The notes: generated by a model from the sequence alone, not told the origin. A DNA stretch of 64,000 bases from JBGAHD01 sp044226395 (GCA_044226395.1 JBGAHD010000003.1:1-64000), one strand, 5' to 3'; shown: positions 40,201 to 50,276, counted from the stretch's first letter. Numbers and translations: made by a program.

Positions 40201-42619
40201 CGTCATCGCGTCGGAACCAATTGCGCCAGCGCTGGCGGCGTCTTTCCCGGGCGGCGTCACGCTCGGCCTCGCGTTCGGCTTCGCGTGTTCCGGGATCGGT
40301 CGCTTCATCGCCAGTGAAGAAGTCGCGCATCTTATCCCAAGTGCAGGACTCCATCTCGTAAGGTTCGAAGCCCCGCGCGAAGGGCAGTTGTCGCGCGCCG
40401 GGGCAGGTCGATTCGGTCTGTCGCTGCGATTGCGGATCGACCCACACGAGCTGCGGATCGTCGTCGAGTTGCACGCGCAGCGGCTCGGTCGGCAGCTTGG
40501 CGAACAGACTTGCCCACACGCGCAGCGCGCCGGTCGAGCCGTACAGACCCGTGCCGCGATTGTCATCCGCGCCCAACCACACCACCGCGAGATGCGAGCC
40601 TGTGTAACCCGCGAACCACGAATCGCGCTGATCGTTGCTGGTGCCGGTCTTGCCCGCCGCATGCAAACGCTCCAGGCCCAAGCCGACGAGCGAAGCGGCC
40701 GTGCCCGTGCGCGCGGTCTCCTGCAGCGCGTAAGTGACCAAGCGCGTGGTCGCGACCAGATCGCCCGCGACCGTTGGCGCCTTGTAGCGCTGCAACGCGC
40801 GGCCTTGCGCATCGAACACGCCGTCGAGCGCGTGCGGCGCGGTCGGTCGGCCATCGGCCGCGAGGTACTGATACGCCTGCGCGACTTGATACGGCGATAA
40901 CTCGGTCGCGCCCAGCAGCAAGGACGGATGCGGCGAGACATCGGCGCCGGGTATCAAGGCTTCGAGCACGCGCTCGACCGTGCGTTGATCGATCTCGAGG
41001 CCCAGTCGCACCGTCGCCAGGTTGTACGACCGCGCGAGCGCGTCGATCAGCGGCACCACGCCGTGCTCCACGCCATCGACGTTCGCCGGAGTCCAGCGTC
41101 GACCGTTGGCCAAGGGAACACTGATCGCGCGATCTTCCAGCGGCGACATCAGCGAATAGCGTTCGGGTTGCGCCAGCGCGACCAGATACACGAAGGGTTT
41201 GACCAACGAGCCGATCGGCCGCGCGGCATTGATCGCGCGATTGAAGCCTTGCGCATCCGCGTCCTTGCCGCCGACCACGGCCTCGACCGCGCCGGTCTTG
41301 GCCTGGGTCACCACGGCCGCGGCTTCGAGACGCGCGCCGTTCTTGCCCATGGCCTTGATGCGTTCGGCCACGGCCGCCTCAGCGTACTGCTGCGTGGCGG
41401 GCGCGAGCGTGGTCAGAATCACCAAGCCTTCGGAGCGTAAGACGGAATCGGGAAAATCCTTCGCGAGTTCCGCGCGCACCAGATCCAAAAACCCCGGATA
41501 GCGATTGCGCGGCAAGGCGCCCGAAGGCGTGACGCCCAGCGCCGCGCGCGAGGCCACGGCGCGATCGGTCGCGTTGATCAGGCCCACGTCTTCCATCATC
41601 TTGAGCACGATCTCGCGCCGTTGCTTGGCGCGCTCGGCGTAGCGACGCGGATCGAAATACGACGGGCCTTGAATCAAGCCGATCAACAGCGCCGTTTCCT
41701 GCACATTGAGCGAAGGCAGGTCGTGACCGAAGTAAAACTCGCTTGCCGCCGCCACGCCATGCACGGCTTGCGCGCCTTGCTGACCGAGATAGACCTCGTT
41801 GAGATAGGCCTCGAGAATGCGCTGCTTGCTGAAACGCGCTTCGATAATAAGCGCGATTGCGGCTTCGTTGAACTTACGCGTGATCGTCTGCGAGCGATCC
41901 AAAAACAGATTGCGCACCAACTGCTGCGTCAGCGTCGATCCGCCTTGCACCACTTCGCCGCTGCGCAGGTTCTTCCACGCCGCGCGCAACACGGCCCAGG
42001 GATCGACGCCGAGGTGATGCTTGAAGTCGCGATCTTCCACGGCTTGTAGTGTCGCGATCACCAGCGGTGGCACGTCGGCCGCGCGCACGAAGCGGCGTTC
42101 GACTTGCTTGGGGCCGTACAAGGTGGCGATGCGCGCGGGGTCGATGAAGGCCTCGCTCAAAACCTGACCCGAATCGGCCGCCTGCACGCGCTTGACCCGG
42201 CCGTCGGCCAGCGTCACGAGCAAACGCGTGCGCGGCTGCGTGCCTTGCGCGGCGACGAAGGCGCGCGTGGCGATCTCGAAGGTCGCGCCTTGCTGGCGAT
42301 AGCTGCCGGGTGTGTAGGCTTGCTCGGATTCGGTGTAGCGCGCCGCGGCCAGTTCGAGTTTCAACGCGGCGGCGTCGAGCGGCACGCCCACGGCCAGACG
42401 CAAGGGCCGCGCGTACACGCGCGACGGTTCGGCGAAATCGAGTTCGGCGAAACGCTGCCGCACCAGACGATCGAGATGCACCACATAGGGCCCGCCGAAA
42501 CCCAGCCCCAGCCCGAAGGCCAGCCAAAACGGACCTCGGACCCAGCTCCAGACCCAGGCAAGACGCGGGAAACGCTCGGCGAACACGCTCAAAGGGGGAC
42601 GCAACCTTCTGAATTCCAA
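40184..42619 (-). CDS. mrcB: penicillin-binding protein 1B, bifunctional peptidoglycan synthase
   Basis: This is an 811-residue class A PBP. One membrane helix (about 24-46, GPFWLAFGLGLGFGGPYVV) is followed by the UB2H-like region, then the GT51 glycosyltransferase with VEDRDFKHHLGVD and VQGGSTLTQQLVRNLFL. The transpeptidase has SxxK in RPIGSLVKPFVYL, SxN in SYN (ALARSYNLATV) and KTG in AAGKTGTSNDQRDSWFAG. The C-terminus is a charged Arg/Glu/Asp tail (EREAERDAARERRRQRWR). It polymerises lipid II and cross-links peptidoglycan at the inner membrane. It is the first gene of an apparent mrcB - lipoprotein - yoaA operon and is divergent from the large glycosyltransferase gene. Confidence 0.95.
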   Translation of the reverse strand: MEFRRLRPPLSVFAERFPRLAWVWSWVRGPFWLAFGLGLGFGGPYVVHLDRLVRQRFAELDFAEPSRVYARPLRLAVGVPLDAAALKLELAAARYTESEQAYTPGSYRQQGATFEIATRAFVAAQGTQPRTRLLVTLADGRVKRVQAADSGQVLSEAFIDPARIATLYGPKQVERRFVRAADVPPLVIATLQAVEDRDFKHHLGVDPWAVLRAAWKNLRSGEVVQGGSTLTQQLVRNLFLDRSQTITRKFNEAAIALIIEARFSKQRILEAYLNEVYLGQQGAQAVHGVAAASEFYFGHDLPSLNVQETALLIGLIQGPSYFDPRRYAERAKQRREIVLKMMEDVGLINATDRAVASRAALGVTPSGALPRNRYPGFLDLVRAELAKDFPDSVLRSEGLVILTTLAPATQQYAEAAVAERIKAMGKNGARLEAAAVVTQAKTGAVEAVVGGKDADAQGFNRAINAARPIGSLVKPFVYLVALAQPERYSLMSPLEDRAISVPLANGRRWTPANVDGVEHGVVPLIDALARSYNLATVRLGLEIDQRTVERVLEALIPGADVSPHPSLLLGATELSPYQVAQAYQYLAADGRPTAPHALDGVFDAQGRALQRYKAPTVAGDLVATTRLVTYALQETARTGTAASLVGLGLERLHAAGKTGTSNDQRDSWFAGYTGSHLAVVWLGADDNRGTGLYGSTGALRVWASLFAKLPTEPLRVQLDDDPQLVWVDPQSQRQTESTCPGARQLPFARGFEPYEMESCTWDKMRDFFTGDEATDPGTREAEREAERDAARERRRQRWRNWFRRDDDEYDN

Positions 42620-42693
42620 AGGCTAGTCTAGCCGAGCCGGAGCTGAATCACGGATAATCGCGGACCTCAAAAATTATGGCCTGAGTCTGACGC

Positions 42694-45600
42694 TTGGGCC
42701 CGCGAACGAGCGCGACCGAATTGGCCATCGTTTTTCCCGATCCGCTGCGTTTGGCCGTGTTCGGCGACGCCGCCCGTCGTGCCGCGCTGATCGCGCGCGT
42801 GGGACCGGCCTTGCCATGGGTCGAGCTCGAAGCCGGCGATGCGCTCGAGGCCCTGCGCCAGTTCGCGCGCGCGCATGCCAACGATGAGGTAATCCTGGTC
42901 GACGCGCGCGCCACGCTGCCTGCGCGCGCGCTCGAGCGTTTGCTCAAGGCCGCGACGGCGTCGTCGGCCGCGGTGATCTCGCCGCTGTGCGATGACGCGC
43001 CGGAGTTGTCGCCGCTGCCGATTGGCGCGCCCGCGCGCGCGGTGGTCGTGGCCGATGTCGATGCCGGCGCGTGGTGTTATGGCGCGCGGCGCGTGATCGA
43101 TACGCGTGCGTGGTCGGGGCGCTTGTCGCTGTGGCGGCGCGAAGCGCTCGCGTGGTTGCTCGCGCATCCGCGCTGGACGGGCGGGCCCTTGCCCGATGGG
43201 TTGGCGGGCGCGTGTTGCGATCATCTGTATGTGGGCGCGGAGGGCGCGACGCTGGCCGGTCCGGCTCCCTTGCGAGATCCACGTTATCCGCCGCCCGCTT
43301 CCGAACTCGCGAATTTGCGCGCGCGCTTCGCGCCCTTGCCGGCGGCGCGCGCGCCGCTCGCGGGCCTCGATGCGCGGCCCGTGGTGCTGCACATCCTGCA
43401 CGGCTGGGGCGGTGGCGCCGAGGCCTTCGTGCGCGATCTCGCGCGCGCCGACGAGGCGCATCATCACTTGGTGTTGCAAGCGCGCGGGCAATACTCGCGT
43501 CGCGCCTTCGGCGAAGCGTTGGAACTGACCTTGCCGACACTCGAGGCGCCCGCGCTGCGACGTTGGCCGCTCGGCCGACCGATCGCCGCGACCGCGATCG
43601 CGCACGAGGAGTATCGCGCCGTGCTCGCCGAAGTGCTGCGCGAGTGGCGCGTCGACGCGGTCATGGTGTCCTCGCTGATCGGCCACAGCCTCGAAGCGCT
43701 GGCCACGGGCTTGCCCACGATCGTCGTCGCGCACGATTACTACCCGCTGTGGCCGATCCTGCATCAGGACTTCGGCGACGGCGATCAACGCTACGACCGC
43801 GACGCGCTGCGCGTGGCGCTGGCGGCTTGCGGCGACGAACTGCCCTTCGCCGAACGCGATGCCGAAGCGTGGTGGACCTTGCGCGCGGCCTATGTCGACG
43901 CGCTGCGCGGCGCGCGCCCGACCTTGGTCGCGCCCTTGCCCGGCGTGCGCGACAACGCGTGCCGCATCGAGCCCGCGCTGCGTGACTTGAGTTGGCGCAT
44001 CGTGCCGCATGGCTTGCGGCCATTTCCCGAATCGCGGCCCGCGCCGTCACCACCGGCGCGCGCGCGACCGCGCGTGCTCGTGCCCGGCCGCATCGCGGGC
44101 GGCAAGGGCGAGCAGTTGCTCGCGCCGGTCATCGAGCGTCTGCGCGGCGAGATGGATTTCTATCTGCTTGGCGCGGGCCCCGCGGCCGAACGCTTCTTCG
44201 GCGTGTCGGGCGTGCACATCGAGATGAACTACGCGCGCGATGAACTGCCCGCGCTGATCGCGCGCATCGCGCCCGATGTCGCGCTGCTGCCGGGCACGGT
44301 CGCGGAGACCTTCAGCTACACGCTGTCGGAACTGCGCGCCTTGGCGCTGCCCGTGGTCGCCACGCGCCTGGGCAGTTATGTCGAACGCGTCGCCGATGGC
44401 GTCGAGGGTTGGCTGACACCGCCTGAAGCCGAGGCCATGGCTGAGACCTTGCGTCGCGTGCTCGCCGATCGCGAAGCGTTGACGCGCGTGCGTGATCGTC
44501 TGCGCGCCGAAGCGCCGCGCGACACGCCAGCCATGGCGCGCGACTACGCGGCCGTGTTGTCGTTGCCCAGCGTCAGCGCGGATCGCTATTTTCTGCGCGA
44601 ACTCGACACGGTCGCGCTCGCGCGCGCCGATGCCGAGCAGCGCGCGGCCCTGCTCGAAGCGGAACACGCGCGCCAAGCGCGTCTGCTGCGCGAGCAACAA
44701 ACCGAACTCGAAGCACGCGCGGCCTGGGTTGCGCGCGTCGAGCGCGAAGGGCGCGAGCGCCTGGAAGCGCAGCGTCGCGACGCCGACGCGCTCTACGCCG
44801 AATGCGAAGCCGATCGCGACGCCGCGCGCGAGGCTCACGCGCAACTCGCGCGCGAGTTCGAGGAACGCTCCGCCTGGGCGCTCGCGCTCGATCGCCGTCG
44901 CGCCGAACTCGAGCGCGAGTTTTTCTTTCCGCCCAATCGGGTGTTCCTGAAACTGACGCGCATCCTGCGCAGGCTGGCCAGTCCCTTGTCGCGCATGCTG
45001 GATTCGTTGTTGTTCCGCGCGCGTCGCGCGTTGGGCCTGGCGCGTCGCGCCTGGTCGAGTTTGCGCAGCCGCGGATTGCGCGCGACCTGGCAGCGCGCCG
45101 TGCGTTATCTGCGCGGCGAACGCGCCGCGCTGGAAGCACCGGACACGCCTGGGCTCGACGTGCCCTTCGCGCCCTTCGTCGTGCCCGGCAGCGACACGCC
45201 CGTGGTGTCGATCGTGATCCCGGTCTACAACCATTTCCGTCACACGCTCACGTGCTTGCGCTCGCTGGCCCAGCATCCGGGCACGGTGCCGTTCGAAGTG
45301 ATCGTGGTCGATGACTGCTCCAGCGACGAAACGCCGACGCGACTGCCGCAGATCAGTGGCATTCGCGCGCATCGCAACGCGGAGAATCTCGGCTTCATCG
45401 GCGCCTGCAACGCGGGCGCGGCGCTGGCGCGCGGCGAGTACGTGCTGCTGCTCAACAACGATACGGCCGTGCGGCCCGGTTGGCTGGAAGCGCTCACGCG
45501 CACGTTCGCGGAGCGGCCCGATTGCGGTCTGGTCGGCGCGAAGTTGATCTATCCCGATGGTCGCTTGCAGGAAGCCGGTGGCATCGTGTTCGCCGATGCC

Positions 45601-47085
45601 TCGGGTTGGAACTACGGTCGCTTCGACGATCCCGCCGCGCCGGCCTACAACTTCGTGCGCGAGGCGGATTACTGCTCGGGTGCGGCGATCATGCTCAAGC
45701 GCGCGTTGTTCGAGCGCTTCGAAGGTTTCGACACGCGCTACAAGCCGGCGTATTACGAAGACACGGATCTCGCGTTTCGCGTGCGCAAGGCGGGCCTCAA
45801 GGTCTACTACCAGCCGGCTGCCGAAGTGGTGCATTTCGAGGGCGTGAGTTCGGGCACGGACGTCACTACCGGCACCAAGCGCTATCAAGTCATCAATCAA
45901 GAGAAGTTTCGCGAGCGTTGGGCCGAGGTGCTGCCGCGACAACCCAAGCCCGGCAGCGTCATCGCGCGAGCGCGCGTGCACCGCGCGCGACGCTGGATGC
46001 TGATCGCCGATGCCTGTACGCCCACGCCTGATCAGGATTCAGGTTCGGTGCGCATGGTCAATCTGTTGCGGCTGTTGTTGGCGCAGGGCTGGCACGTCGT
46101 GTTCTTCAACGAGAACCTGTCGCACGACGGCCGCTATACCGAGGCGCTGCAACAGCTCGGCGTGGAAGTGCTGTATCGACCGCAGGTGCATGACATCGTG
46201 GCGTGGCTGGCCGAGCACGGCGCCTTGTTCGATGCGGTGCTGCTGTCGCGACACTACATCGCCGCGCCGTTGTTGCCCTTGGTGCGTCGATACGCGCGAC
46301 ACGCGCGCGTGGCTTTCGACACGGTCGATCTGCACTATCTGCGCGAGGAGCGCGAGGCGCGCCTGGCCAACCGCGCCGATCTGCTGCGCGCCGCGCAGAA
46401 GACTAAGTCACAAGAGCTGCGATTGATCCGCGAGTGCGACGTGACCCTCGTCGTCAGCCCGGTCGAGCAAGCGCTGATCCGCGAGGAAGTGCCCGCCGCG
46501 CACGTCGAGCTGTTGTCGAACGTGCATGAAGTCGCCGGCGTCGGTCGTCCATTCGGTGAACGACGCGATCTGTTCTTCGTCGGTGGCTTTCAGCATCCGC
46601 CCAATGTCGATGCCGTGTGCTGGTTCGTCGCCGAGATCTGGCCCGCGATCGCCGCACGCTTGCCCGAAGCGACTTTCCACATCATCGGCAGCCGTCTGCT
46701 CGACGAAGTGCGCGCGCTCGACAGCGAATCCGCGCGCGTGCGCGTGCATGGTTTCGTCGAGGATCTCGCGCCGTTTCTCGACGGTTGTCGCTTGTCGGTG
46801 GCGCCGCTGCGCTACGGCGCGGGCGTCAAGGGCAAGGTCAATCAAAGCATGGCGCACGGTCAGCCGGTCGTCGCCACGCCGATGGCCGTCGAAGGCATGC
46901 ACATTCGCGAAGGCGAGGACGTCATGGTCGCCACCACGCCCGCCGAATTCGCCGACGCCGTGGTGCGCGTGTATCAAGATCAAGTCTTGTGGGAACAACT
47001 CTCGCGCAATGGCCTGGCCAATGTCGCGCGGCATTTCAGCTTCGACGCGGCGCTGACGGCGCTGGCGCGGATTTTTCCGGCGTGA
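42694..47085 (+). CDS. three-module glycosyltransferase (GT4 - coiled coil - GT2 - GT4)
   Basis: This is a 1463-residue cytoplasmic enzyme, probably for surface polysaccharide assembly. Module 1 (about 200-620) is GT4-like: VLHILHGWGGGAEAFVRDL, VLVPGRIAGGKGEQLL and ETFSYTLSELRALALPVVAT. About 640-745 is a long Glu/Arg/Ala coiled coil. Module 2 (about 835-1080) is GT2: VSIVIPVYNHFRHTL, VIVVDDCSSDETP, LLLNNDTAVRPGW. Module 3 (about 1100-1463) is GT4 again: LFFVGGFQHPPNVDAV and APLRYGAGVKGKVNQSMAHG. The start is uncertain. The TTG at 42694 gives the full frame; a TTG at 42721 is an alternative, and no ATG fits. No export or polymerase genes adjoin, so the acceptor is unknown. Confidence 0.88.
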   Translation: MGPRTSATELAIVFPDPLRLAVFGDAARRAALIARVGPALPWVELEAGDALEALRQFARAHANDEVILVDARATLPARALERLLKAATASSAAVISPLCDDAPELSPLPIGAPARAVVVADVDAGAWCYGARRVIDTRAWSGRLSLWRREALAWLLAHPRWTGGPLPDGLAGACCDHLYVGAEGATLAGPAPLRDPRYPPPASELANLRARFAPLPAARAPLAGLDARPVVLHILHGWGGGAEAFVRDLARADEAHHHLVLQARGQYSRRAFGEALELTLPTLEAPALRRWPLGRPIAATAIAHEEYRAVLAEVLREWRVDAVMVSSLIGHSLEALATGLPTIVVAHDYYPLWPILHQDFGDGDQRYDRDALRVALAACGDELPFAERDAEAWWTLRAAYVDALRGARPTLVAPLPGVRDNACRIEPALRDLSWRIVPHGLRPFPESRPAPSPPARARPRVLVPGRIAGGKGEQLLAPVIERLRGEMDFYLLGAGPAAERFFGVSGVHIEMNYARDELPALIARIAPDVALLPGTVAETFSYTLSELRALALPVVATRLGSYVERVADGVEGWLTPPEAEAMAETLRRVLADREALTRVRDRLRAEAPRDTPAMARDYAAVLSLPSVSADRYFLRELDTVALARADAEQRAALLEAEHARQARLLREQQTELEARAAWVARVEREGRERLEAQRRDADALYAECEADRDAAREAHAQLAREFEERSAWALALDRRRAELEREFFFPPNRVFLKLTRILRRLASPLSRMLDSLLFRARRALGLARRAWSSLRSRGLRATWQRAVRYLRGERAALEAPDTPGLDVPFAPFVVPGSDTPVVSIVIPVYNHFRHTLTCLRSLAQHPGTVPFEVIVVDDCSSDETPTRLPQISGIRAHRNAENLGFIGACNAGAALARGEYVLLLNNDTAVRPGWLEALTRTFAERPDCGLVGAKLIYPDGRLQEAGGIVFADASGWNYGRFDDPAAPAYNFVREADYCSGAAIMLKRALFERFEGFDTRYKPAYYEDTDLAFRVRKAGLKVYYQPAAEVVHFEGVSSGTDVTTGTKRYQVINQEKFRERWAEVLPRQPKPGSVIARARVHRARRWMLIADACTPTPDQDSGSVRMVNLLRLLLAQGWHVVFFNENLSHDGRYTEALQQLGVEVLYRPQVHDIVAWLAEHGALFDAVLLSRHYIAAPLLPLVRRYARHARVAFDTVDLHYLREEREARLANRADLLRAAQKTKSQELRLIRECDVTLVVSPVEQALIREEVPAAHVELLSNVHEVAGVGRPFGERRDLFFVGGFQHPPNVDAVCWFVAEIWPAIAARLPEATFHIIGSRLLDEVRALDSESARVRVHGFVEDLAPFLDGCRLSVAPLRYGAGVKGKVNQSMAHGQPVVATPMAVEGMHIREGEDVMVATTPAEFADAVVRVYQDQVLWEQLSRNGLANVARHFSFDAALTALARIFPA

Positions 47086-47098
47086 GCTGAAATGAAAA

Positions 47099-47123
47099 CG
47101 CCCCGCGCGGATCGCGTGGGGCG
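47099..47123 (-). terminator. Rho-independent terminator of the BON-LysM gene
   Basis: On the minus strand CGCCCCACGCG pairs with CGCGCGGGGCG (one wobble) and is followed by TTTTC. It lies 28 bases after the LysM-protein stop. It may also help end the convergent glycosyltransferase transcript. Confidence 0.75.
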
Positions 47124-47150
47124 TGAACCACTTCGCGTGTCGACGCGAAC

Positions 47151-47705
47151 TTACTTCGATTCCAACGGCGGAATGCGCAACACCTGACCCGGATAGATCT
47201 TGTCGGGGTGCTTGAGCATCGGTTGGTTCGCTTCGAAGATGGCCTGGTACTTGTTGGCGTTGCCGTACATGGCCTTGGCGATGGCCGAGAGCGTGTCGCC
47301 CTTCTTCACCGTGTAAGTCTTCGAGGACCAGCCGCTCGGTTCGCTCGCGGACGCATGCGCGTGCGTGGCCAGGGTGCCGGCGGCCGGCGTGGTTGCCGCG
47401 GCCGGCGCGCTCGCGAGCGCCGCGGCGACGGGCGTGGGCGTGCCGACGGTCAGGCGATCGTCGACGCGGCTCACGCCTTCGACATTGCCGACGATCAGGA
47501 TTACTTTCTCGCGGATCTCTTGCGAGGGCACATTGCCTTCGGCGATCAGCGCGCCGTTTTCGAAGCGAAAGCTCAGGCCCTTGGCGCTGATGCCGTGTTC
47601 CTCGACATGCGCGGCCAGGGGCTTATAGACCTCCTTGGCTTCCTCGGGCTTGGCCGCGCCGAACAGCTTGGCGCCGGCGCCGGCGACGAAATCGAAAATG
47701 CCCAT
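47151..47705 (-). CDS. BON-LysM protein, Kbp (YgaU)-like
   Basis: This is a 184-residue protein of the Kbp/YgaU family: MGIFDFVAGAGAKLFG start, a BON domain at about 40-90 (FENGALIAEGNVPSQEIREKV, VSRVDDRLTV), an Ala/Thr-rich linker, and a LysM domain at about 130-180 (YTVKKGDTLSAIAKAMYG, IYPGQVLRIPP). In E. coli this protein binds potassium and is cytoplasmic; others propose a cell-wall role. There is no signal peptide, and the linker is longer than in E. coli. GAGGAG precedes the ATG. It is a single gene with its own terminator. Confidence 0.9.
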   Translation of the reverse strand: MGIFDFVAGAGAKLFGAAKPEEAKEVYKPLAAHVEEHGISAKGLSFRFENGALIAEGNVPSQEIREKVILIVGNVEGVSRVDDRLTVGTPTPVAAALASAPAAATTPAAGTLATHAHASASEPSGWSSKTYTVKKGDTLSAIAKAMYGNANKYQAIFEANQPMLKHPDKIYPGQVLRIPPLESK

Positions 47706-47813
47706 GCGCTACTCCTCGCGGTGGTGGGGCGACCATTGTGAACCCGCGCGCATCGGCGATGCACGCGCTTCACCACAGTTTTCCTTTGTCCGCGCGCACG
47801 CGAACAGCGCCGC

Positions 47814-50276
47814 TTACTCGAAGCCGTTGGCGAACACGGCCTCGCCGAGCGGCGCGCCCAGCGTGACGTAGTCCGCGCGGAACTTGCGATGCTCGGCGCG
47901 CGGCAGGTCCTTGGCGATGATGCCGTCGCCGTAGAACACGGTGTCGCCCTGATCGCTGACCAGGTGCAGCAAGCTCGAGTCCTTCAGCGGCTCGGGCACT
48001 TCGACCAGACTCTCGGGATTGAGGCCCCTCAGATCCGCCGAGCGCGCCACCGGCGCATCGCCGGACACACCGCTCCAGGTGAACAGACGGAACTGCCCGG
48101 CGCCATCGGCCGAGCCGGCGATGATCACGCAGTCCTGCGCGCCGCAGTCGATCGAGCGAATGCCGTAACCGCCGAGGTCGAGTTCGATCGGTGCGCCAAA
48201 CACCGGCGTCGCGGCCACGCCGTCGACCAGATCGGCGAAATTGCTGATCGTCACCAGCACCGCCTTGCGTCGCGGCCCATCGACCACGAGCGGCGCGCGA
48301 AAACCCACGTACGCGGCTTGCGTCTGTCCCGGCACGAAGCTCAAGCCTTCGATGTTGAAGCCCGCGCCGCCCGCGGCTTCCGGCGGCACGCCGGCGGCGG
48401 CCGCGGTGGTGAAGCCGAAATGGTTCGCGCCCAGGCCATGCGCATTGCCCGCGTCCCACGCGAGCAGATCTTCGCGCAGACCATCGTAGTGTTGGCCGAA
48501 GGCCATCGTCGTCGGCGTGACGCTGAGCAGATCGACGCTGAAGGCGCGGCGACGATTGGGGCGCAGCGCGCCGCTCGACGAATTGCTGTGCGAGCCCAGG
48601 AAATACAGCCGATTGCCCACGCGCGCCGACGCTTCGATGTCGACTTCGCGCGGCACGCCGCCCGAGATGTCGGTCAGCGCCAGATTGCCGGTGACATCGA
48701 GTTCCTGCAGCGCCGGGCCAGAACTCGCGCGTTCGTACAAGCGCAGCACTTGGTCTTCGTCATTGGCCACGAGCATGTGTTGACTGTCGATGGCCACGGT
48801 CGCCGAAGCATCGGCCGCGCCGATCGGCCAAATCGTCGCCGCGGGATCGGCGGCGGCGGCGGAGATCGCGTAGTCGAGCGTGGCCGTGGTGGTGGCGCCT
48901 TGCGCGTCGGTCACGCTGACCGTGATCGGGCTGTAGCCCACCGGCAGCGGCAGCACGCCGGGATCGACGGTCAAGTTGTAGTTGCCGCCGCCGAGCGGAG
49001 ACAGATGAAGCGCCGTGGCGGGAATCACGGTGGTGTTGCCGCTGACGGCAGTGACCGTGAGTTCTTGGGGCAATGTGGTGTCGTCGATGACCTCCACGTC
49101 GAAACCGAATTGCGCGCCATAGTCGCCCGGATCCGCGCGCACGCCGGAGAAAGCCGAAGGCACGCCAGCGATCTGCGGCGCGACGTTCGGCGGCGGCACG
49201 GGCGCGAGCGCGACACCACGAAACGCGGTGTTCGCCGAAGCCGACGCCAACAAGCTCGGTGTGCCGGCGAAGGCGCCGTTGTAGCCACTCGCGTCGACCA
49301 GCTTCACCAGTTCGCCGCCGCCCGTGGCGGCGGTGCCGCCCTTGCGCGTCGCGAACAAGGTCACCTGGCCCGCATCGACCACGGCGGCGAGGCCGCGATA
49401 GTCATCGGCATCGACGCCAATCACGCCATTGCTCGTCCACGTGCCGCCGACCAGCGAGTACTTGCCCAGCGCGCCCGCGGCGTCATCGGCGATGTACAGC
49501 GTGTCGACACCGGCGACATCGGTGCTCAGATCCAGCAGCGCGAAACCATACGGCGAACCCGTCGTCGGCACGCCGGCCAACTGCGTCATCGATTGCCCCG
49601 CCGTCATCGGCAAGCCGAACCCCACCGTGCCCAGACGCAAGGCGCCCGAGCCCGACGAGAAATACAATTGACCCCCGAAAATCTGCAGTTGTCGGACATT
49701 GCTCAACGCGGTGCTGAGCTGGGTCGACGTGGTACTGCCCAGTCCCGTTAGGCGCGCGCCACCGGCGCCGCCGCTGACCCACAACGTGTCGCCATCGGTG
49801 CTGACCACCGACCGAATATTGTTGGCATCGGCCGCGTCGGTCAGACGCGTGCTGGTATTGACCACGCCCGCGGCGCTGACACGCGCCACCACGCGCGGCA
49901 CGGTGGCCGCGCTGGTGCCCGAAATACTGCCGCTGCCACCCAGTTCGCGACCATAGCCGGTGAGCACCAGGAAGTGCTCATCGACGCTGCGCGTGAGTAA
50001 GCCTTCGCTCGAGGCGGTGCCACTGGCGATCACGGGGGGCTGGTTGCCGCCGAAAGTCGTCGGCAGGGCGAGCGATTGCACCAGGGTGCCCGAGGGCGTG
50101 TACTCGTCGAGAAAAATCGGTGCGCCCGTGTTGACCAAACCCGCCGCGCCATCGCCCACGCGATAGACCACGACATTGCCCGGCTGAAACGCCGCCGCCT
50201 GCGCGAGGCCACACAGGCCGGACAAGATCGCCGTGCCGAGCGCGCGCGCCAGAGTGCTTCGGGAAAGTGACGACAT
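47814..50276 (-). CDS. secreted DUF3616-like beta-propeller protein with NGFE tail
   Basis: This is an 820-residue exported protein. The signal peptide is ALGTAILSGLCGLAQA (residues about 11-27). The N-terminal half (about 30-360) reads as a propeller with blades such as DGDTLWVSGGAGGARL and FGGQLYFSSGSGALRLG. About 375-480 is a cadherin-like or Ig-like module (APQIAGVPSAFSG, SVTDAQGATTTATLDY). The second half (about 490-800) resembles DUF3616 (NDEDQVLRLYER, FNIEGLSFVPGQTQAAYVGF). The final residues are LGEAVFANGFE at the stop codon, the same ending type as the secreted protease at 32 kb. Function is unknown. AGGG lies 8 bases before the ATG. Confidence 0.82.
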   Translation of the reverse strand: MSSLSRSTLARALGTAILSGLCGLAQAAAFQPGNVVVYRVGDGAAGLVNTGAPIFLDEYTPSGTLVQSLALPTTFGGNQPPVIASGTASSEGLLTRSVDEHFLVLTGYGRELGGSGSISGTSAATVPRVVARVSAAGVVNTSTRLTDAADANNIRSVVSTDGDTLWVSGGAGGARLTGLGSTTSTQLSTALSNVRQLQIFGGQLYFSSGSGALRLGTVGFGLPMTAGQSMTQLAGVPTTGSPYGFALLDLSTDVAGVDTLYIADDAAGALGKYSLVGGTWTSNGVIGVDADDYRGLAAVVDAGQVTLFATRKGGTAATGGGELVKLVDASGYNGAFAGTPSLLASASANTAFRGVALAPVPPPNVAPQIAGVPSAFSGVRADPGDYGAQFGFDVEVIDDTTLPQELTVTAVSGNTTVIPATALHLSPLGGGNYNLTVDPGVLPLPVGYSPITVSVTDAQGATTTATLDYAISAAAADPAATIWPIGAADASATVAIDSQHMLVANDEDQVLRLYERASSGPALQELDVTGNLALTDISGGVPREVDIEASARVGNRLYFLGSHSNSSSGALRPNRRRAFSVDLLSVTPTTMAFGQHYDGLREDLLAWDAGNAHGLGANHFGFTTAAAAGVPPEAAGGAGFNIEGLSFVPGQTQAAYVGFRAPLVVDGPRRKAVLVTISNFADLVDGVAATPVFGAPIELDLGGYGIRSIDCGAQDCVIIAGSADGAGQFRLFTWSGVSGDAPVARSADLRGLNPESLVEVPEPLKDSSLLHLVSDQGDTVFYGDGIIAKDLPRAEHRKFRADYVTLGAPLGEAVFANGFE

